Below are positions 33,487-42,271 of a stretch of 64,000 bases of DNA, in pieces. The notes under the pieces are model-generated. The model worked only from the letters and a program-made list of their open reading frames with translations. It did not search any database and was not told the DNA's origin. The position numbers were made by a program, and so were the translations under genes. The first letter of the stretch is position 1, and every line of letters begins with the position of its first letter. Source of the DNA: Fibrobacterota bacterium (GTDB taxonomy: Bacteria > Fibrobacterota > Fibrobacteria > UBA11236); contig CANIEU010000011.1 in assembly GCA_947466585.1 (NCBI GenBank), forward strand, positions 1 to 64,000. Reading direction: 5' to 3'.

Positions 33487-35091
33487 GTGTACAAAATGCG
33501 CTTCCCTGCGTACTTTGCGGGGGTGCCAAGTTTTACTGCGAGATACCACGAACTCACCAAATACCGCCCCGAGACCATCGACCGGCTTGGCGGGGTGCAT
33601 TGGTCCGAGCAGCCCGAGCCGTTCAAGGACGCGCCCGAGGGGCGCAGCTTCGATTTGGTGCCGCATTTGCGTGAGATGCTCCGTGAGGCGGATTCTGCGC
33701 CCGATCCGCTGAACCCGTGGTTGCACGCCGGAGCGTCCCCGGCCCTGCCGGCCCTGGCGCGACTGTTGCATTGCACGCTCGGCCTCACCGCACGGCTGGT
33801 ACATCAAGGTGAGGAAGGGGGTTCGGAAACCTTCCTGCGGGCCGCCCCGTCGGCAGGCGGCCTTTATCCCACCGAGACGTATGTCGTCGTCCGAAATTTC
33901 GCCGACTTACCCTCAGGCGTCTACCACTATCACGCTCTGCGTTCTGCGCTGATTCCCGTATGGGAGGGTGATTTTTTTGCCGACCTGCACCACCATTTTC
34001 TCGGCGACGCGGCCGTGGGCGCTTCGGATTGCGTGGTGGTTTTCACCGGCATGTTCGCCCGCAGCGCGTGGCGCTATAAAGAACGAGCCTATCGGCGCAT
34101 CCTGCTCGACACCGGACACGCCGCCGCCAACCTTCTGGAGATGGCGCAGTCCATGCGTCTCGACGCAGTGCCCCTCGGGGGATTTTACGACGAGGGGATC
34201 GAGGAACTTTTGTTTTTGGGCCGCAAAGAGGAATTTCCCCTGCTCGGGATGGCCTTGGGGCCCGCGGGAAGTTTGGCCCTCGGCATGGGGAAAACCGGGG
34301 AGGGCCCGGCTCAACATCCGGGGCCCCCGCCTGAAATCGCCGTGATGCGCGCCGAACCCAACGATTCGATGCAGGTGCAGCAAAACGCCTGTGAACGCAT
34401 CATAGCAGGCGAATTCGTGCGTCCCGCAATTACGTCTGCCCCGCCTGCCGCGGAGAACGTGGCACATCCGCCTGCAGGTGCTGCGCATGCCACGCTCGAA
34501 ACACCGGAAGGCGAAGAATCCTACGACCCCCAAGCGGCGCTGCTCACGCGGCGTTCGGCGCGTCAATTCAACGGCGGTTCGCTCTCACGGCGTGACTTGG
34601 AGGAAACTCTTCGCTTCGCGTTTCGGCCAAGTCCGGGTTCCGACCCTTCCTCGCCGGGCCTGTCCGCACCGTTGCTCACGCGCGACGTCATCACCTTCCA
34701 CCTGATCGTATTCGCGATCGAAGGAATTCTGCCGGGCGTTTACACCTTGGACCCCGTCACCCTGGAGCGCACCCTGCGCCGCGAAGGTGATTTTCGGGCC
34801 GATCTGCAAGCGATCGCCTTGGGCCAAAATCTCGCCTTCGACTGCGCGTTCGCCCTGGTGTACACTGCAGACATGGAAGCGCTGGTTTCGGCCTATGGCG
34901 ATCGCGGTTATCGCTATGCCTGCATGGATTGCGGCGTAATCGGCGAACGCATCCAGCTGTGGGCGGTGCATCGCGAACTGGGCTCTTCGGGTATCGGCGG
35001 CTATTACGACGATCTCGCCAACGAGTTGCTGGAGCTGCCCCTCTCTCACGGTGTACTGTATCTCACCGTGACGGGTGTGCCAGAGGAGTAG
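33487..35091 (+). CDS. SagB-type nitroreductase-fold dehydrogenase
   Basis: About 534 residues with two tandem nitroreductase-like FMN domains, the layout of SagB/ThcOx-family dehydrogenases that oxidise azolines to azoles in modified peptides. Seen: YHELTKYRPETI at the N-terminus, LRAAPSAGGLYPTETYVV with the family's SAGGLYPTE motif near 120, HAAANLLEMAQSMRLDAVPLGGFYD, and a second domain beginning LLTRRSARQFNGGSLSRRDLEETL near 355. The start is uncertain: 33487 or 33496 lies only 9-18 bases from the divergent start at 33477, and a GTG at 33523 behind GCGGGG is an alternative. No YcaO cyclodehydratase or precursor peptide is nearby, so the substrate is unknown. Confidence 0.82.
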   Translation: MYKMRFPAYFAGVPSFTARYHELTKYRPETIDRLGGVHWSEQPEPFKDAPEGRSFDLVPHLREMLREADSAPDPLNPWLHAGASPALPALARLLHCTLGLTARLVHQGEEGGSETFLRAAPSAGGLYPTETYVVVRNFADLPSGVYHYHALRSALIPVWEGDFFADLHHHFLGDAAVGASDCVVVFTGMFARSAWRYKERAYRRILLDTGHAAANLLEMAQSMRLDAVPLGGFYDEGIEELLFLGRKEEFPLLGMALGPAGSLALGMGKTGEGPAQHPGPPPEIAVMRAEPNDSMQVQQNACERIIAGEFVRPAITSAPPAAENVAHPPAGAAHATLETPEGEESYDPQAALLTRRSARQFNGGSLSRRDLEETLRFAFRPSPGSDPSSPGLSAPLLTRDVITFHLIVFAIEGILPGVYTLDPVTLERTLRREGDFRADLQAIALGQNLAFDCAFALVYTADMEALVSAYGDRGYRYACMDCGVIGERIQLWAVHRELGSSGIGGYYDDLANELLELPLSHGVLYLTVTGVPEE

Positions 35092-35193
35092 GAGGTCGCC
35101 GGGCTGCGGGCGGCGCCGGTGGCCCATACCCCGGCCTTCGCGGGGGCAGGCTATACGCGAGACGCAGGCGCCCTGTCTTATCTTTACCGCCTC

Positions 35194-36630
35194 ATGCAAC
35201 TCCGCCTCTACAATACCGCCGCCCGCGCCAAGCAGCCCTTCGAATCCCTCACGCCCGGGATCGTCAAGATGTACTGCTGCGGCCCCACGGTGTATCACTT
35301 CGCACATATCGGCAACCTGCGCACCTACGTGTTCGAGGATTTGCTGCGTCGCACGCTGGAAGCAGCCGGGTATACCGTACAACATGTGGTGAACATCACC
35401 GACGTAGGCCACCTCACCTCCGATGCCGATACCGGCGAAGACAAGATGGAGAAGGGTGCGCGCCGCGAGGGCAAAACGGTGTGGGACATCGCGGACTACT
35501 ACGCGCAGGCCTTCTTCAAAGACTGGAAGGCGCTCGGGTTGATCGAACCCACGGCGTGGCCCAAGGCCACCGGCCACATTCCCGAACAGATCGCGCTGAT
35601 TCAGGAGCTGGAGAAAAAGGGTTTTACTTACACCGTTCCCGGCGACGGGATTTACTTCGACACCGCGAAGTTTCCGCGTTATCCGGAATTCGCTGGCCTC
35701 GACATCGAGGGTATGCAGGCCGGCGCGCGCGTGGCGATGAACGAGGGCAAACGCAGTCCCACCGATTTTTCGTTGTGGAAGTTCTCCCCGAAGGACGCGC
35801 AGCGGCAGATGGAATGGGACTCTCCGTGGGGCCGCGGTTTTCCCGGCTGGCACGTGGAGTGCTCGGCCATGGCGATGAAACTGCTCGGCGAAACGTTGGA
35901 CATCCACTGCGGCGGCACCGACCACATCCGCGTGCATCACACCAACGAGATCGCGCAATCGGAGTGCGCCACCGGAAAACCCTTCGCCCGATTCTGGATC
36001 CACGGCGGCTGGCTGCTCGAAGCGCCGGAAGAATCCGCCGGCGGAAAACAGGGCGGCGGTAAGATGTCCAAGTCGGCCGGCGAATTCATCACGCTCGACG
36101 TGCTGATCAACCAGGGGTACTCGGCGATGGATTATCGCTACTTCTGCCTCACCGCACATTACCGCAATTACCTGAACTTCAGTTATCATGGCATGGACAC
36201 CGCGCGCGACTCGCTGCGCAACCTCCGCAAGCGCACCGATCCGCTTATCGGCAATGCCGCCTCGATTCACTCCGATCGCGCCGCGGCCTGGCACGAGCGC
36301 TTTTTGGAAGCCGTGGGCGACGACTTGAACTTCCCGCAGGCTCTGGGTATTCTGAACCTGATGCTGAAGGATCCTGATTTGCTCGAGGGGGAGCGCGCCG
36401 GACTGGTCGTCGCTTTCGACAAACTCCTCGGTCTGAAACTCACTGAAGCCGAGGCGCCGGCGGCTTCTGCCGATCTTCCTGCAGAACTGGTTTCGCTCCT
36501 CCCGGAACGCGCAGAAGCCCGCAAGAACAAGGATTGGGCGCGCAGCGATGCGATCCGCGATCAGTTCCGCGCGGCCGGATTCGTGCTCAAGGACAATCCC
36601 GACGGCACGGTGGGGTGGACGAAAGGGTGA
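35194..36630 (+). CDS. cysS: Cysteinyl-tRNA synthetase
   Basis: 478-residue class I synthetase that charges tRNA-Cys. Seen: zinc ligand and ATP site MYCCGPTVYHFAHIGNLRTY (Cys29 and the HIGN signature at 38-41), further zinc ligands in GWHVECSAMAM and GGTDHIRVHHTNE, and KMSKS at 290-294. C-terminal helical domain present (ARKNKDWARSDAIRD). ATG at 35194 chosen as the family N-terminus; the frame is open to 35119 through poorly supported sequence. The gene may be read with the sagB-like gene 100 bases upstream. Its end faces the repeat at 36651-36766. Confidence 0.96.
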   Translation: MQLRLYNTAARAKQPFESLTPGIVKMYCCGPTVYHFAHIGNLRTYVFEDLLRRTLEAAGYTVQHVVNITDVGHLTSDADTGEDKMEKGARREGKTVWDIADYYAQAFFKDWKALGLIEPTAWPKATGHIPEQIALIQELEKKGFTYTVPGDGIYFDTAKFPRYPEFAGLDIEGMQAGARVAMNEGKRSPTDFSLWKFSPKDAQRQMEWDSPWGRGFPGWHVECSAMAMKLLGETLDIHCGGTDHIRVHHTNEIAQSECATGKPFARFWIHGGWLLEAPEESAGGKQGGGKMSKSAGEFITLDVLINQGYSAMDYRYFCLTAHYRNYLNFSYHGMDTARDSLRNLRKRTDPLIGNAASIHSDRAAAWHERFLEAVGDDLNFPQALGILNLMLKDPDLLEGERAGLVVAFDKLLGLKLTEAEAPAASADLPAELVSLLPERAEARKNKDWARSDAIRDQFRAAGFVLKDNPDGTVGWTKG

Positions 36631-36650
36631 TTCTTCGGAGTCTGTTCTTC

Positions 36651-36766
36651 GTTCAACACGGCAGCACAACAACACAGCAATAGAACAATGGAACAATAGA
36701 GCGCACCGTCGATTTACGGGGTCTTTTATTGTTGTGATGCTGTGTTCCTGTTTTGTTGTCTTGAAC
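36651..36766. repeat. Octad array with opposed arms between convergent genes
   Basis: Left arm 36655-36702 parses as 8-nt words (AACACGGC, AGCACAAC, AACACAGC, AATAGAAC, AATGGAAC, AATAGAGC). The right arm 36724-36760 carries similar words on the other strand. Nested complementary blocks are GTTCAA 36651-36656 with 36761-36766, AACACAGCA 36671-36679 with 36738-36746, and AACAATA 36692-36698 with 36727-36733. It separates cysS (+) from the minus-strand epimerase. Confidence 0.7.
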
Positions 36767-36768
36767 CG

Positions 36769-37830
36769 TCAGCCCAAAATTCCCTGTAGCTCTTCCCTGT
36801 TGTCGCGCAGCCATCGGAAGGTTTCTTCCAGAATATCCGGCACGGCGCGCGTCGGCGTCCAGCCCGTGGCGGCGGACACAGCGGTGTTATCGGTCACATA
36901 CCACGGCACATCCGAAGAATGTGTTTCCGCAACGGAACCGAGCGTCTTTGGGCTACCCGAAAGCTCTGCGCACAAGTTTGTGAGTTCTCGCAGCGAAACG
37001 CTGTTGCCCGCGCCTCCGCCCACGTTGTAAACCTTTCCCGAGTGCCGGGCGCCGTCCGCCAACTGGGCGCGGATCAAGGAATACAGATCTTCGATATGCA
37101 GAATGTCGCGCACTTGTTTGCCGGTTCCGCCGAAGCCTTGGTAGCCGAGTTCGCCGCCATAGGTGAACCGCGCGGCCCACAAGGCTACGAAGCCTTGATC
37201 GACCTTTCCCATTTGCCACGGACCCGCGAATACGCCGCAGCGGTTCACGATCGCGGTCATTCCGAAGGCTGCAGCGTATTCGCGCACCACCACCTCGGCA
37301 GCCAGCTTGGTGGAGCCGTAGAGGGTGCGCGGGCCTTCCAGAGGAAAGTCCGCGGTGATGCCCTCTTCCGACCACCCGGTTCCCGAGAGGCCTGCGGGCA
37401 AGAAAAGACGCTCCGCGCCTTCTTCGAGCGGAAGTGCGCGCAACGCGGCGATGGGATACACGCGGCTGGTGGAAAGCAGTACAAAGCGCGCGCCGCGGGT
37501 GCGGGCGAACTCCAGGCAATTCAGCGTTCCCGTCAGGTTGGTGTCGACGAGATACATCGGATCGGCGTAGCCCGCGCGCGCCGAAGGTTCCGCGGCGCAA
37601 TCGAGCACCAGGTCGGCCTCTTTCACTGCCTCCAGATCGGCGCGCACGCGCACATCGCCGCGTAAAAATTCCACCCCACCCATCGCAAGACGCGCAGGTG
37701 CGAGTTCGGATCCTTTCCGGACCAGATTGTCGAAGGCGATCACCCGATCAGCGGGATGTTCGCGCTTCCAAAGAAGCGCCAGGTGGGAACCGGCGAAGCC
37801 CGCGCCGCCGGGAATCAGGATGGTGGACAT
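36769..37830 (-). CDS. NAD-dependent epimerase/dehydratase (RfbE-like)
   Basis: 353-residue extended short-chain dehydrogenase. Seen: NAD-binding GGAGFAGSH (8-16), FDNLVRKGSE, the catalytic region LLSTSRVYP and YGSTKLAAEVVV with the Tyr and Lys of YxxxK, then NRCGVFAGPWQMGKVDQGF and KQVRDILHIEDLYSLI, which match the CDP-tyvelose 2-epimerase (RfbE) subgroup. Expected to epimerise or dehydrate a nucleotide sugar for a surface glycan. Last gene of a three-gene minus-strand operon; ATG at 37830 is 28 bases after the GT2 stop. Exact sugar unknown. Confidence 0.83.
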   Translation of the reverse strand: MSTILIPGGAGFAGSHLALLWKREHPADRVIAFDNLVRKGSELAPARLAMGGVEFLRGDVRVRADLEAVKEADLVLDCAAEPSARAGYADPMYLVDTNLTGTLNCLEFARTRGARFVLLSTSRVYPIAALRALPLEEGAERLFLPAGLSGTGWSEEGITADFPLEGPRTLYGSTKLAAEVVVREYAAAFGMTAIVNRCGVFAGPWQMGKVDQGFVALWAARFTYGGELGYQGFGGTGKQVRDILHIEDLYSLIRAQLADGARHSGKVYNVGGGAGNSVSLRELTNLCAELSGSPKTLGSVAETHSSDVPWYVTDNTAVSAATGWTPTRAVPDILEETFRWLRDNREELQGILG

Positions 37831-37857
37831 AATGAAAAAGGTACTGCCCGTGCGGGG

Positions 37858-38616
37858 TTATCGCGCACCGCTGTTCGACCCGTTCCGTTCGCTATGGTAA
37901 TCCTGCGCGCACAACCATTTCTCAATCAGGCAATACAGGATGATGAAGAGGTAGCGGCTGCCCATTTCCTTGATCTTGAGTTTCGATTCGCCATGCGACC
38001 GGCCGCGCCAGGCGTTGGGCAATACCGCATAGGAATACCCCCGGATCATGGCCTTGAGGGGCAGCTCCACCGTCAGGTTGAAGTGGTGGCTCAGGAACGG
38101 CCGCAATCCGGCGAGCACGTGCGCGCGGTACATTTTGAAGGCGTTGGTGGTATCGTTGTATCGCAGGCCGAAAAGCAGCCGGATCATGGAATTGACGATG
38201 CGGTTGAGGATGCGTTTGGGCACCGGATATCCGGTCACGCGCGCGCCGGGCGCAAAGCGAGTTCCGAAGACGCAATCATATCCTTCGAGCAGTTTGCGGT
38301 AGAAACGCACCACGTCCTCGGGTGCGTCGGAGCCGTCGGCCATCACCACCGCCACCGCATCGCCCTGTGCCGCCTCGATGCCCGCGCGCACGGCGAGCCC
38401 GAACCCGTGCGGCGGCGCGTTGTCGATCGGGCGAAGCACGGGAATCTCCAAGGCGAGCGCGCGAGACACGGCCGCGGTTTCATCACGGCTGCCATCGTTG
38501 ACCACCACGATTTCATGGGGGATACCGTCGGCTTGCAGCGCCGTATGCAGATCGCGCACGGTTCTCGGAAGCGAGCCGGCTTCGTTGCGCGCGGGGATGA
38601 CGAGGGTTAGCAGCAT
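37858..38616 (-). CDS. Glycosyltransferase family 2 (polyprenyl-phosphate sugar type)
   Basis: 252-residue GT-A enzyme resembling dolichol-phosphate mannosyltransferases. Seen: LLTLVIPARNEAGSLPRTV at the N-terminus, VVVNDGSRDETAA, the metal-binding acidic stretch VVMADGSDAPEDV, and FGTRFAPGARVTGYP. The C-terminal region is hydrophobic but has at most one membrane-associated segment (YLFIILYCLIEKWL). Likely makes a lipid-linked sugar for the same glycan as the flanking epimerases. Middle gene of the operon, 32 bases after the upstream stop. Confidence 0.87.
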   Translation of the reverse strand: MLLTLVIPARNEAGSLPRTVRDLHTALQADGIPHEIVVVNDGSRDETAAVSRALALEIPVLRPIDNAPPHGFGLAVRAGIEAAQGDAVAVVMADGSDAPEDVVRFYRKLLEGYDCVFGTRFAPGARVTGYPVPKRILNRIVNSMIRLLFGLRYNDTTNAFKMYRAHVLAGLRPFLSHHFNLTVELPLKAMIRGYSYAVLPNAWRGRSHGESKLKIKEMGSRYLFIILYCLIEKWLCAQDYHSERNGSNSGAR

Positions 38617-38648
38617 GGGCGAAGTGTGTGCAGGCGTCGTTGCAACGG

Positions 38649-39704
38649 TCAGGCGGAATGCGCCGCGAGAATTTCGGAAACGAGACGCCGCAAATCATAT
38701 TCCTGTCGCCACCCCGGATAATCGTTCCGGAATTTGCGCGTGTCGCTGATCCACCAGATGTGGTCGCCGCCACGGTTCTCGGGGGAGAGTCGATACCGAA
38801 GCTCTCGACCTGAAAGCTCCGCGATGAGGTCGATGGCCTCCAGGATCGAGCAATTGCTTTGGCGTCCGCCGCCCATGTTGTACACCGCTCCCGGCACGGG
38901 CCGCTCATAAAAATTCCAGAACGCCGAAACCAGATCGGCGCTGTGGATGTTGTCCCGCACTTGTTTGCCTTTGTACCCGTGGATCACGTAATCGCGCCCG
39001 GCCACCGCACACTTCACGAGGTAGGCGAGAAAGCCGTGCAGCTCGGCCCCCGAATGCGCGGGACCCGTCAAGCAACCGCCGCGGAACACGCCGGTCTTCA
39101 TGCCGAAGGCGCGTCCGTATTCCTGCACCATCACGTCGGCTGCCAGTTTCGATACGCCGAACAAACTGTGGCGGGATTGGTCGATGCGCAAACCCTCGTC
39201 GATCCCGTGGCGGTGATAGGGGTGACCCGCGTCGATTTCAAAGCGGGTCTCCGTTTCCACCAGCGGCAGTTCGTTGGGCGCGTCGCCGTAGACCTTGTTC
39301 GTGCTCGTGAAGACGAACACCGCATCCGGCGCATGCTTGCGACATGCTTCGAGCAAATGCAGCGTTCCAGTGGCGTTCACGTGAAAGTCGGTCAGCGGGT
39401 CGCGCGCCGCCCAGTCGTGAGAGGGCTGTGCGGCGGCATGCACCACGATTCGGATCGCCGCACCGTAGTGCGCGAACAGTGCCTCAACCGCGGCTGCGTC
39501 GCGGATGTCGAAATCGTGATGGACATAACGCGGCAGGTCGCGCTGCAGGCGTTCCCGGTTCCACAAGGTGGAACCGTCGGGACCGAAAAAGGTTTCGCGG
39601 AGATTGTTGTCCACCCCGACCACGTCGAAACCCTTGTCGTGTAGGAAGCGGGCGGCTTCGCTGCCGATCAGGCCGGTGGATCCCGTGACGATGGCAACGC
39701 TCAT
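38649..39704 (-). CDS. NAD-dependent epimerase, RfbE-related, Phe in the YxxxK position
   Basis: 351-residue extended short-chain dehydrogenase. Seen: [15 protein letters not shown] (7-21), [46 protein letters not shown] and [19 protein letters not shown], all features of RfbE-like epimerases. The usual YxxxK reads FGVSK in [17 protein letters not shown], so the catalytic tyrosine is replaced by phenylalanine. First gene of the operon; ATG at 39704, with an open frame upstream that I do not use. Probably acts on the same nucleotide sugar pathway as the other epimerase, but the reaction cannot be read off. Confidence 0.82.
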   Translation of the reverse strand: MSVAIVTGSTGLIGSEAARFLHDKGFDVVGVDNNLRETFFGPDGSTLWNRERLQRDLPRYVHHDFDIRDAAAVEALFAHYGAAIRIVVHAAAQPSHDWAARDPLTDFHVNATGTLHLLEACRKHAPDAVFVFTSTNKVYGDAPNELPLVETETRFEIDAGHPYHRHGIDEGLRIDQSRHSLFGVSKLAADVMVQEYGRAFGMKTGVFRGGCLTGPAHSGAELHGFLAYLVKCAVAGRDYVIHGYKGKQVRDNIHSADLVSAFWNFYERPVPGAVYNMGGGRQSNCSILEAIDLIAELSGRELRYRLSPENRGGDHIWWISDTRKFRNDYPGWRQEYDLRRLVSEILAAHSA

Positions 39705-39926
39705 GGTGGCGGGGAATGTATGAAATGGCGGAAGAAACCGCAGGGCGCGCAGGGCGCACACGGCGGGCCTGACCGGTGCAGAATCCGTCCCAACCGCTCC
39801 TCCCTGCTATGCGGGGCGCCCAAGCCACCCTTCTGTTCCATCCCGCGCGCTTTGATTTGCAACAGTTTCCACACCCTGCCCCCCGATGTATCTTATCCTT
39901 CCAAACATTGACTGTGAGGCGATTTC

Positions 39927-40535
39927 ATGCGCGACATCCGACTGGACGACGAGAAGGAAAAAGAAGAGAAGAAAGAGAAGGACGAAGGCCAGCCTCTGGC
40001 GAAAGAAATCGCCGAATCCTTCATCAAGCAACGCAAGATTTTCCTCTGGTCGCCCGTCGAAGACGAAAGCGCCGAGCGCATCGTCAAGCAGTTCCTGTAT
40101 CTCGACTCCAAAAACCACGATGAGATCACTCTGTACATCAACAGCCCCGGCGGCGTGGTGTCCTCAGGCCTCGCCATCTATGACGTGATGCAGGCCGTGA
40201 AGTCGCCCGTCTCCACCGTGGTATGCGGTCAGGCCGCCAGCTTCGGCGCCGTGTTGCTCGCCGCCGGCAACAAAGGTCGTCGCTACGCTTGGCCCAACTC
40301 GCGGGTGATGATCCACCAGCCGCTGATCTCGGGCCACATGTTCGGCCCCGCCTCCGACATCGAAATCCAGGCCGAAGAGATGCTGCGCATCCGTCAGACG
40401 CTCAACAAGATCCTCTCGCACCATAGCGGAAATTCCGTGGACAAGATCGAACTTGACACCGATCGCGACAACCACATGACCGCCGAGCAAGCCAAGGCCT
40501 ACGGCCTTGTCGACCTCATCGAAACCCGTTTCTAA
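39927..40535 (+). CDS. clpP: ATP-dependent Clp protease proteolytic subunit, divergent
   Basis: 202-residue ClpP-family serine peptidase. Seen: catalytic Ser105 (GQAASFGAVLL), His130 (RVMIHQP) and Asp181 (DTDRDNHM), plus the handle-region INSPGGVVSSGLAIYDVM. The residue after the catalytic Ser is Phe rather than the usual Met, and the first 24 residues are an unusual Lys/Glu-rich stretch (DDEKEKEEKKEKDE) in place of the usual axial-loop sequence. The triad is complete, so it should be active with a ClpX or ClpA partner, none of which is in the window. Followed by ftsY after 32 bases. Confidence 0.88.
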   Translation: MRDIRLDDEKEKEEKKEKDEGQPLAKEIAESFIKQRKIFLWSPVEDESAERIVKQFLYLDSKNHDEITLYINSPGGVVSSGLAIYDVMQAVKSPVSTVVCGQAASFGAVLLAAGNKGRRYAWPNSRVMIHQPLISGHMFGPASDIEIQAEEMLRIRQTLNKILSHHSGNSVDKIELDTDRDNHMTAEQAKAYGLVDLIETRF

Positions 40536-40567
40536 CCTCCCTGCGAGCGGTTCCGTCGTCCTGATCC

Positions 40568-41485
40568 ATGGGTTTGTTCGATAAAATCCGCGCGGGATTG
40601 TCGCGCACGCGCCAGTCCCTCACGCGTGAACTCCTCGCCGCGTTGGGCAAGGGTCGTCTCACAGAGGACGTGCTCGAATCGCTCGAAGAGAAGCTCCTCG
40701 CCGCCGATATCGGCATTGAGACCGCGCAGGCCATTCTCGAAGGCGTTCGCAAGCGCGCGCGCGGCGGCGACGTGACCCCCGACCAATTGCTGGAGTGGCT
40801 CGCCGAGGAGGCGAAAGGGCTGTTGCCCGAACTGCCACCGGCATCAACTCTGGCGCGCCATGGCTCCAAGCCCTACGTGATCCTCTTCGTCGGGGTGAAC
40901 GGAGCGGGCAAAACCACTTCGGTCGCCAAGATCGCGCACCGTCTCGTCGCCGAAGGCAACAAGGTTCTGCTCGCCGCCTGCGACACCTTTCGCGCCGGCG
41001 CCATTGCGCAGCTCGAAACCTGGGCCGAGCGTGCCGGCGTGGAGATCGTGCGCCATCAGGACGGTTCGGATGCGGCGGCGGTGGCCTTCGATGCCTACGC
41101 CGCGGCCAAGGCCCGCGGGCATGACGTTCTGCTGATCGATACGGCCGGACGCCTGCACACCAAGGACAACCTCATGGAGGAGCTGCGCAAGCTCGTGCGG
41201 GTACTGCGCAAGCACGATCCGGCCCTGCCCCACGAGACCTTGCTGGTGATCGACGGCAACACCGGACAGAACGCGCTGCCCCAGTTCCGGGGTTTTGGCA
41301 GCGTCACCGACCTGACCGGCCTCATCATCACCAAACTCGACGGAACGGCCAAAGGCGGCGCGTTACTCACCTTGTCACGCGAATTCGGGGCTCCGGTGCG
41401 ATGGATCGGGGTGGGCGAAGGCCTGGACGACCTGATTCCCTTCGACAGAGAGGCCTTCGCCCGGGGGCTTTTCTCCGCCGGGTGA
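40568..41485 (+). CDS. ftsY: Signal recognition particle receptor FtsY
   Basis: 305-residue SRP-family GTPase, NG domain only, that docks ribosome-nascent chains at the inner membrane. Seen: helical N domain (1-95), G1 GVNGAGKTT (109-117), DTFRAGAIAQLETWAE, DTAGRLHTKDNLMEEL near 190-205, TKLDGTAKGGALL near 255 and the C-terminal IGVGEGLDDLIPFD. The acidic A domain of E. coli FtsY is absent, as in many bacteria. ATG at 40568 follows clpP by 32 bases, but no functional link is known. Confidence 0.95.
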   Translation: MGLFDKIRAGLSRTRQSLTRELLAALGKGRLTEDVLESLEEKLLAADIGIETAQAILEGVRKRARGGDVTPDQLLEWLAEEAKGLLPELPPASTLARHGSKPYVILFVGVNGAGKTTSVAKIAHRLVAEGNKVLLAACDTFRAGAIAQLETWAERAGVEIVRHQDGSDAAAVAFDAYAAAKARGHDVLLIDTAGRLHTKDNLMEELRKLVRVLRKHDPALPHETLLVIDGNTGQNALPQFRGFGSVTDLTGLIITKLDGTAKGGALLTLSREFGAPVRWIGVGEGLDDLIPFDREAFARGLFSAG

Positions 41486-41504
41486 CTTCCCAGACGACTT
41501 CGGA

Positions 41505-41518
41505 GGGTCTGTGACCCA
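41505..41518. repeat. 14-mer GGGTCTGTGACCCA, second copy
   Basis: Hairpin of 5 bp with loop TGT, 19 bases after the ftsY stop. Identical to 16020-16033. At both sites the upstream base is G or GA and the downstream run is AT-rich. Could be a weak terminator. Confidence 0.4.
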
Positions 41519-41606
41519 AACGTGTCATTTTCAGACAGTCCCGTGACCTTGAAAGAACACAGAGCAAACCCCCGGAAACCGCCTTCGGCTTTAAATTGAG
41601 GACATA

Positions 41607-41933
41607 ATGAACGGGATTCGCGCAATTTTGACAATTGGAGGGGTTGCCCTCCTGCTGGGATGCCAAGTAACCCGATACGAGCCGGATGCCAAATTTGTAG
41701 ATTTATATGCGGATCTGAAATTGGTTTCCACCGCCCTTCCGCACGATTTGGCGAAGGCTGGCGAGATGCGCAGGGTCGTACTGGCCCGGCATGGCATGAC
41801 ACCCGCGGAATTCCACGAGCATTTCATGCGCCTGGCCGGCCACCCGGAGGCTTGGAGACCGTTTCAGGAACGGGTGATAGCCCGTATGGACGCGATTCAA
41901 GAACAACAAAAGGATGCCCAAAATGGCCGCTAA
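41607..41933 (+). CDS. Small lipoprotein of unknown function
   Basis: 108 residues. Seen: signal peptide with lipobox LLLGC (Cys19), then a mostly helical charged domain (DLYADLKLVSTALPHDL, then GMTPAEFHEHFMRLAGHPEAW), no known family recognised. It overlaps the ATG of the thioredoxin gene by 11 bases, so the two are probably coupled. ATG at 41607. Confidence 0.65.
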   Translation: MNGIRAILTIGGVALLLGCQVTRYEPDAKFVDLYADLKLVSTALPHDLAKAGEMRRVVLARHGMTPAEFHEHFMRLAGHPEAWRPFQERVIARMDAIQEQQKDAQNGR

Positions 41934-42249
41934 TATCGTCGACTTGACCAATGAAAACTTTGACCAGGAAGTGGTATCCTATCCCGGAACCGTGCTGGTG
42001 GACTTCTGGGCTCCGTGGTGCGGCCCCTGCCGTATGGTCGGTCCGGTCGTGGAACAGCTGGCCACCGAATACGAAGGTCGCGCCAAGGTCGCCAAACTGA
42101 ACACCGACGAAGCCTCCGAAATTGCCTCGCGCTATGGCATCCGCAGCATCCCCACCTTGCTGTTCTTCAAGAACGGCGAGATGGTGCAACAACTGGTCGG
42201 CGCCTACCCCAAGGGGAAGATCGCCGAGAAGCTGGACGCGGCGCTTTAA
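41923..42249 (+). CDS. trxA: Thioredoxin
   Basis: 108-residue thioredoxin, a general disulfide reductant in the cytoplasm. Seen: FWAPWCGPCRMVGP with the WCGPC active site (Cys33 and Cys36), DEASEIASRYGIRSIPTLLFFKNGE with the cis-proline, and QLVGAYPKGKIAE. ATG at 41923 gives the normal length; an upstream GTG adds three residues without family support. Followed closely by a periplasmic thioredoxin-like gene. Confidence 0.96.
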   Translation: MAANIVDLTNENFDQEVVSYPGTVLVDFWAPWCGPCRMVGPVVEQLATEYEGRAKVAKLNTDEASEIASRYGIRSIPTLLFFKNGEMVQQLVGAYPKGKIAEKLDAAL

Positions 42250-42271
42250 TCCCAAACTTCGGACCCCACGC

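Noticed and set aside
33487-36630. sagB-like gene plus cysS as a peptide natural product cluster
   Set aside because: No YcaO, precursor peptide, peptidase or transporter of the right type nearby; cysS is a housekeeping gene.
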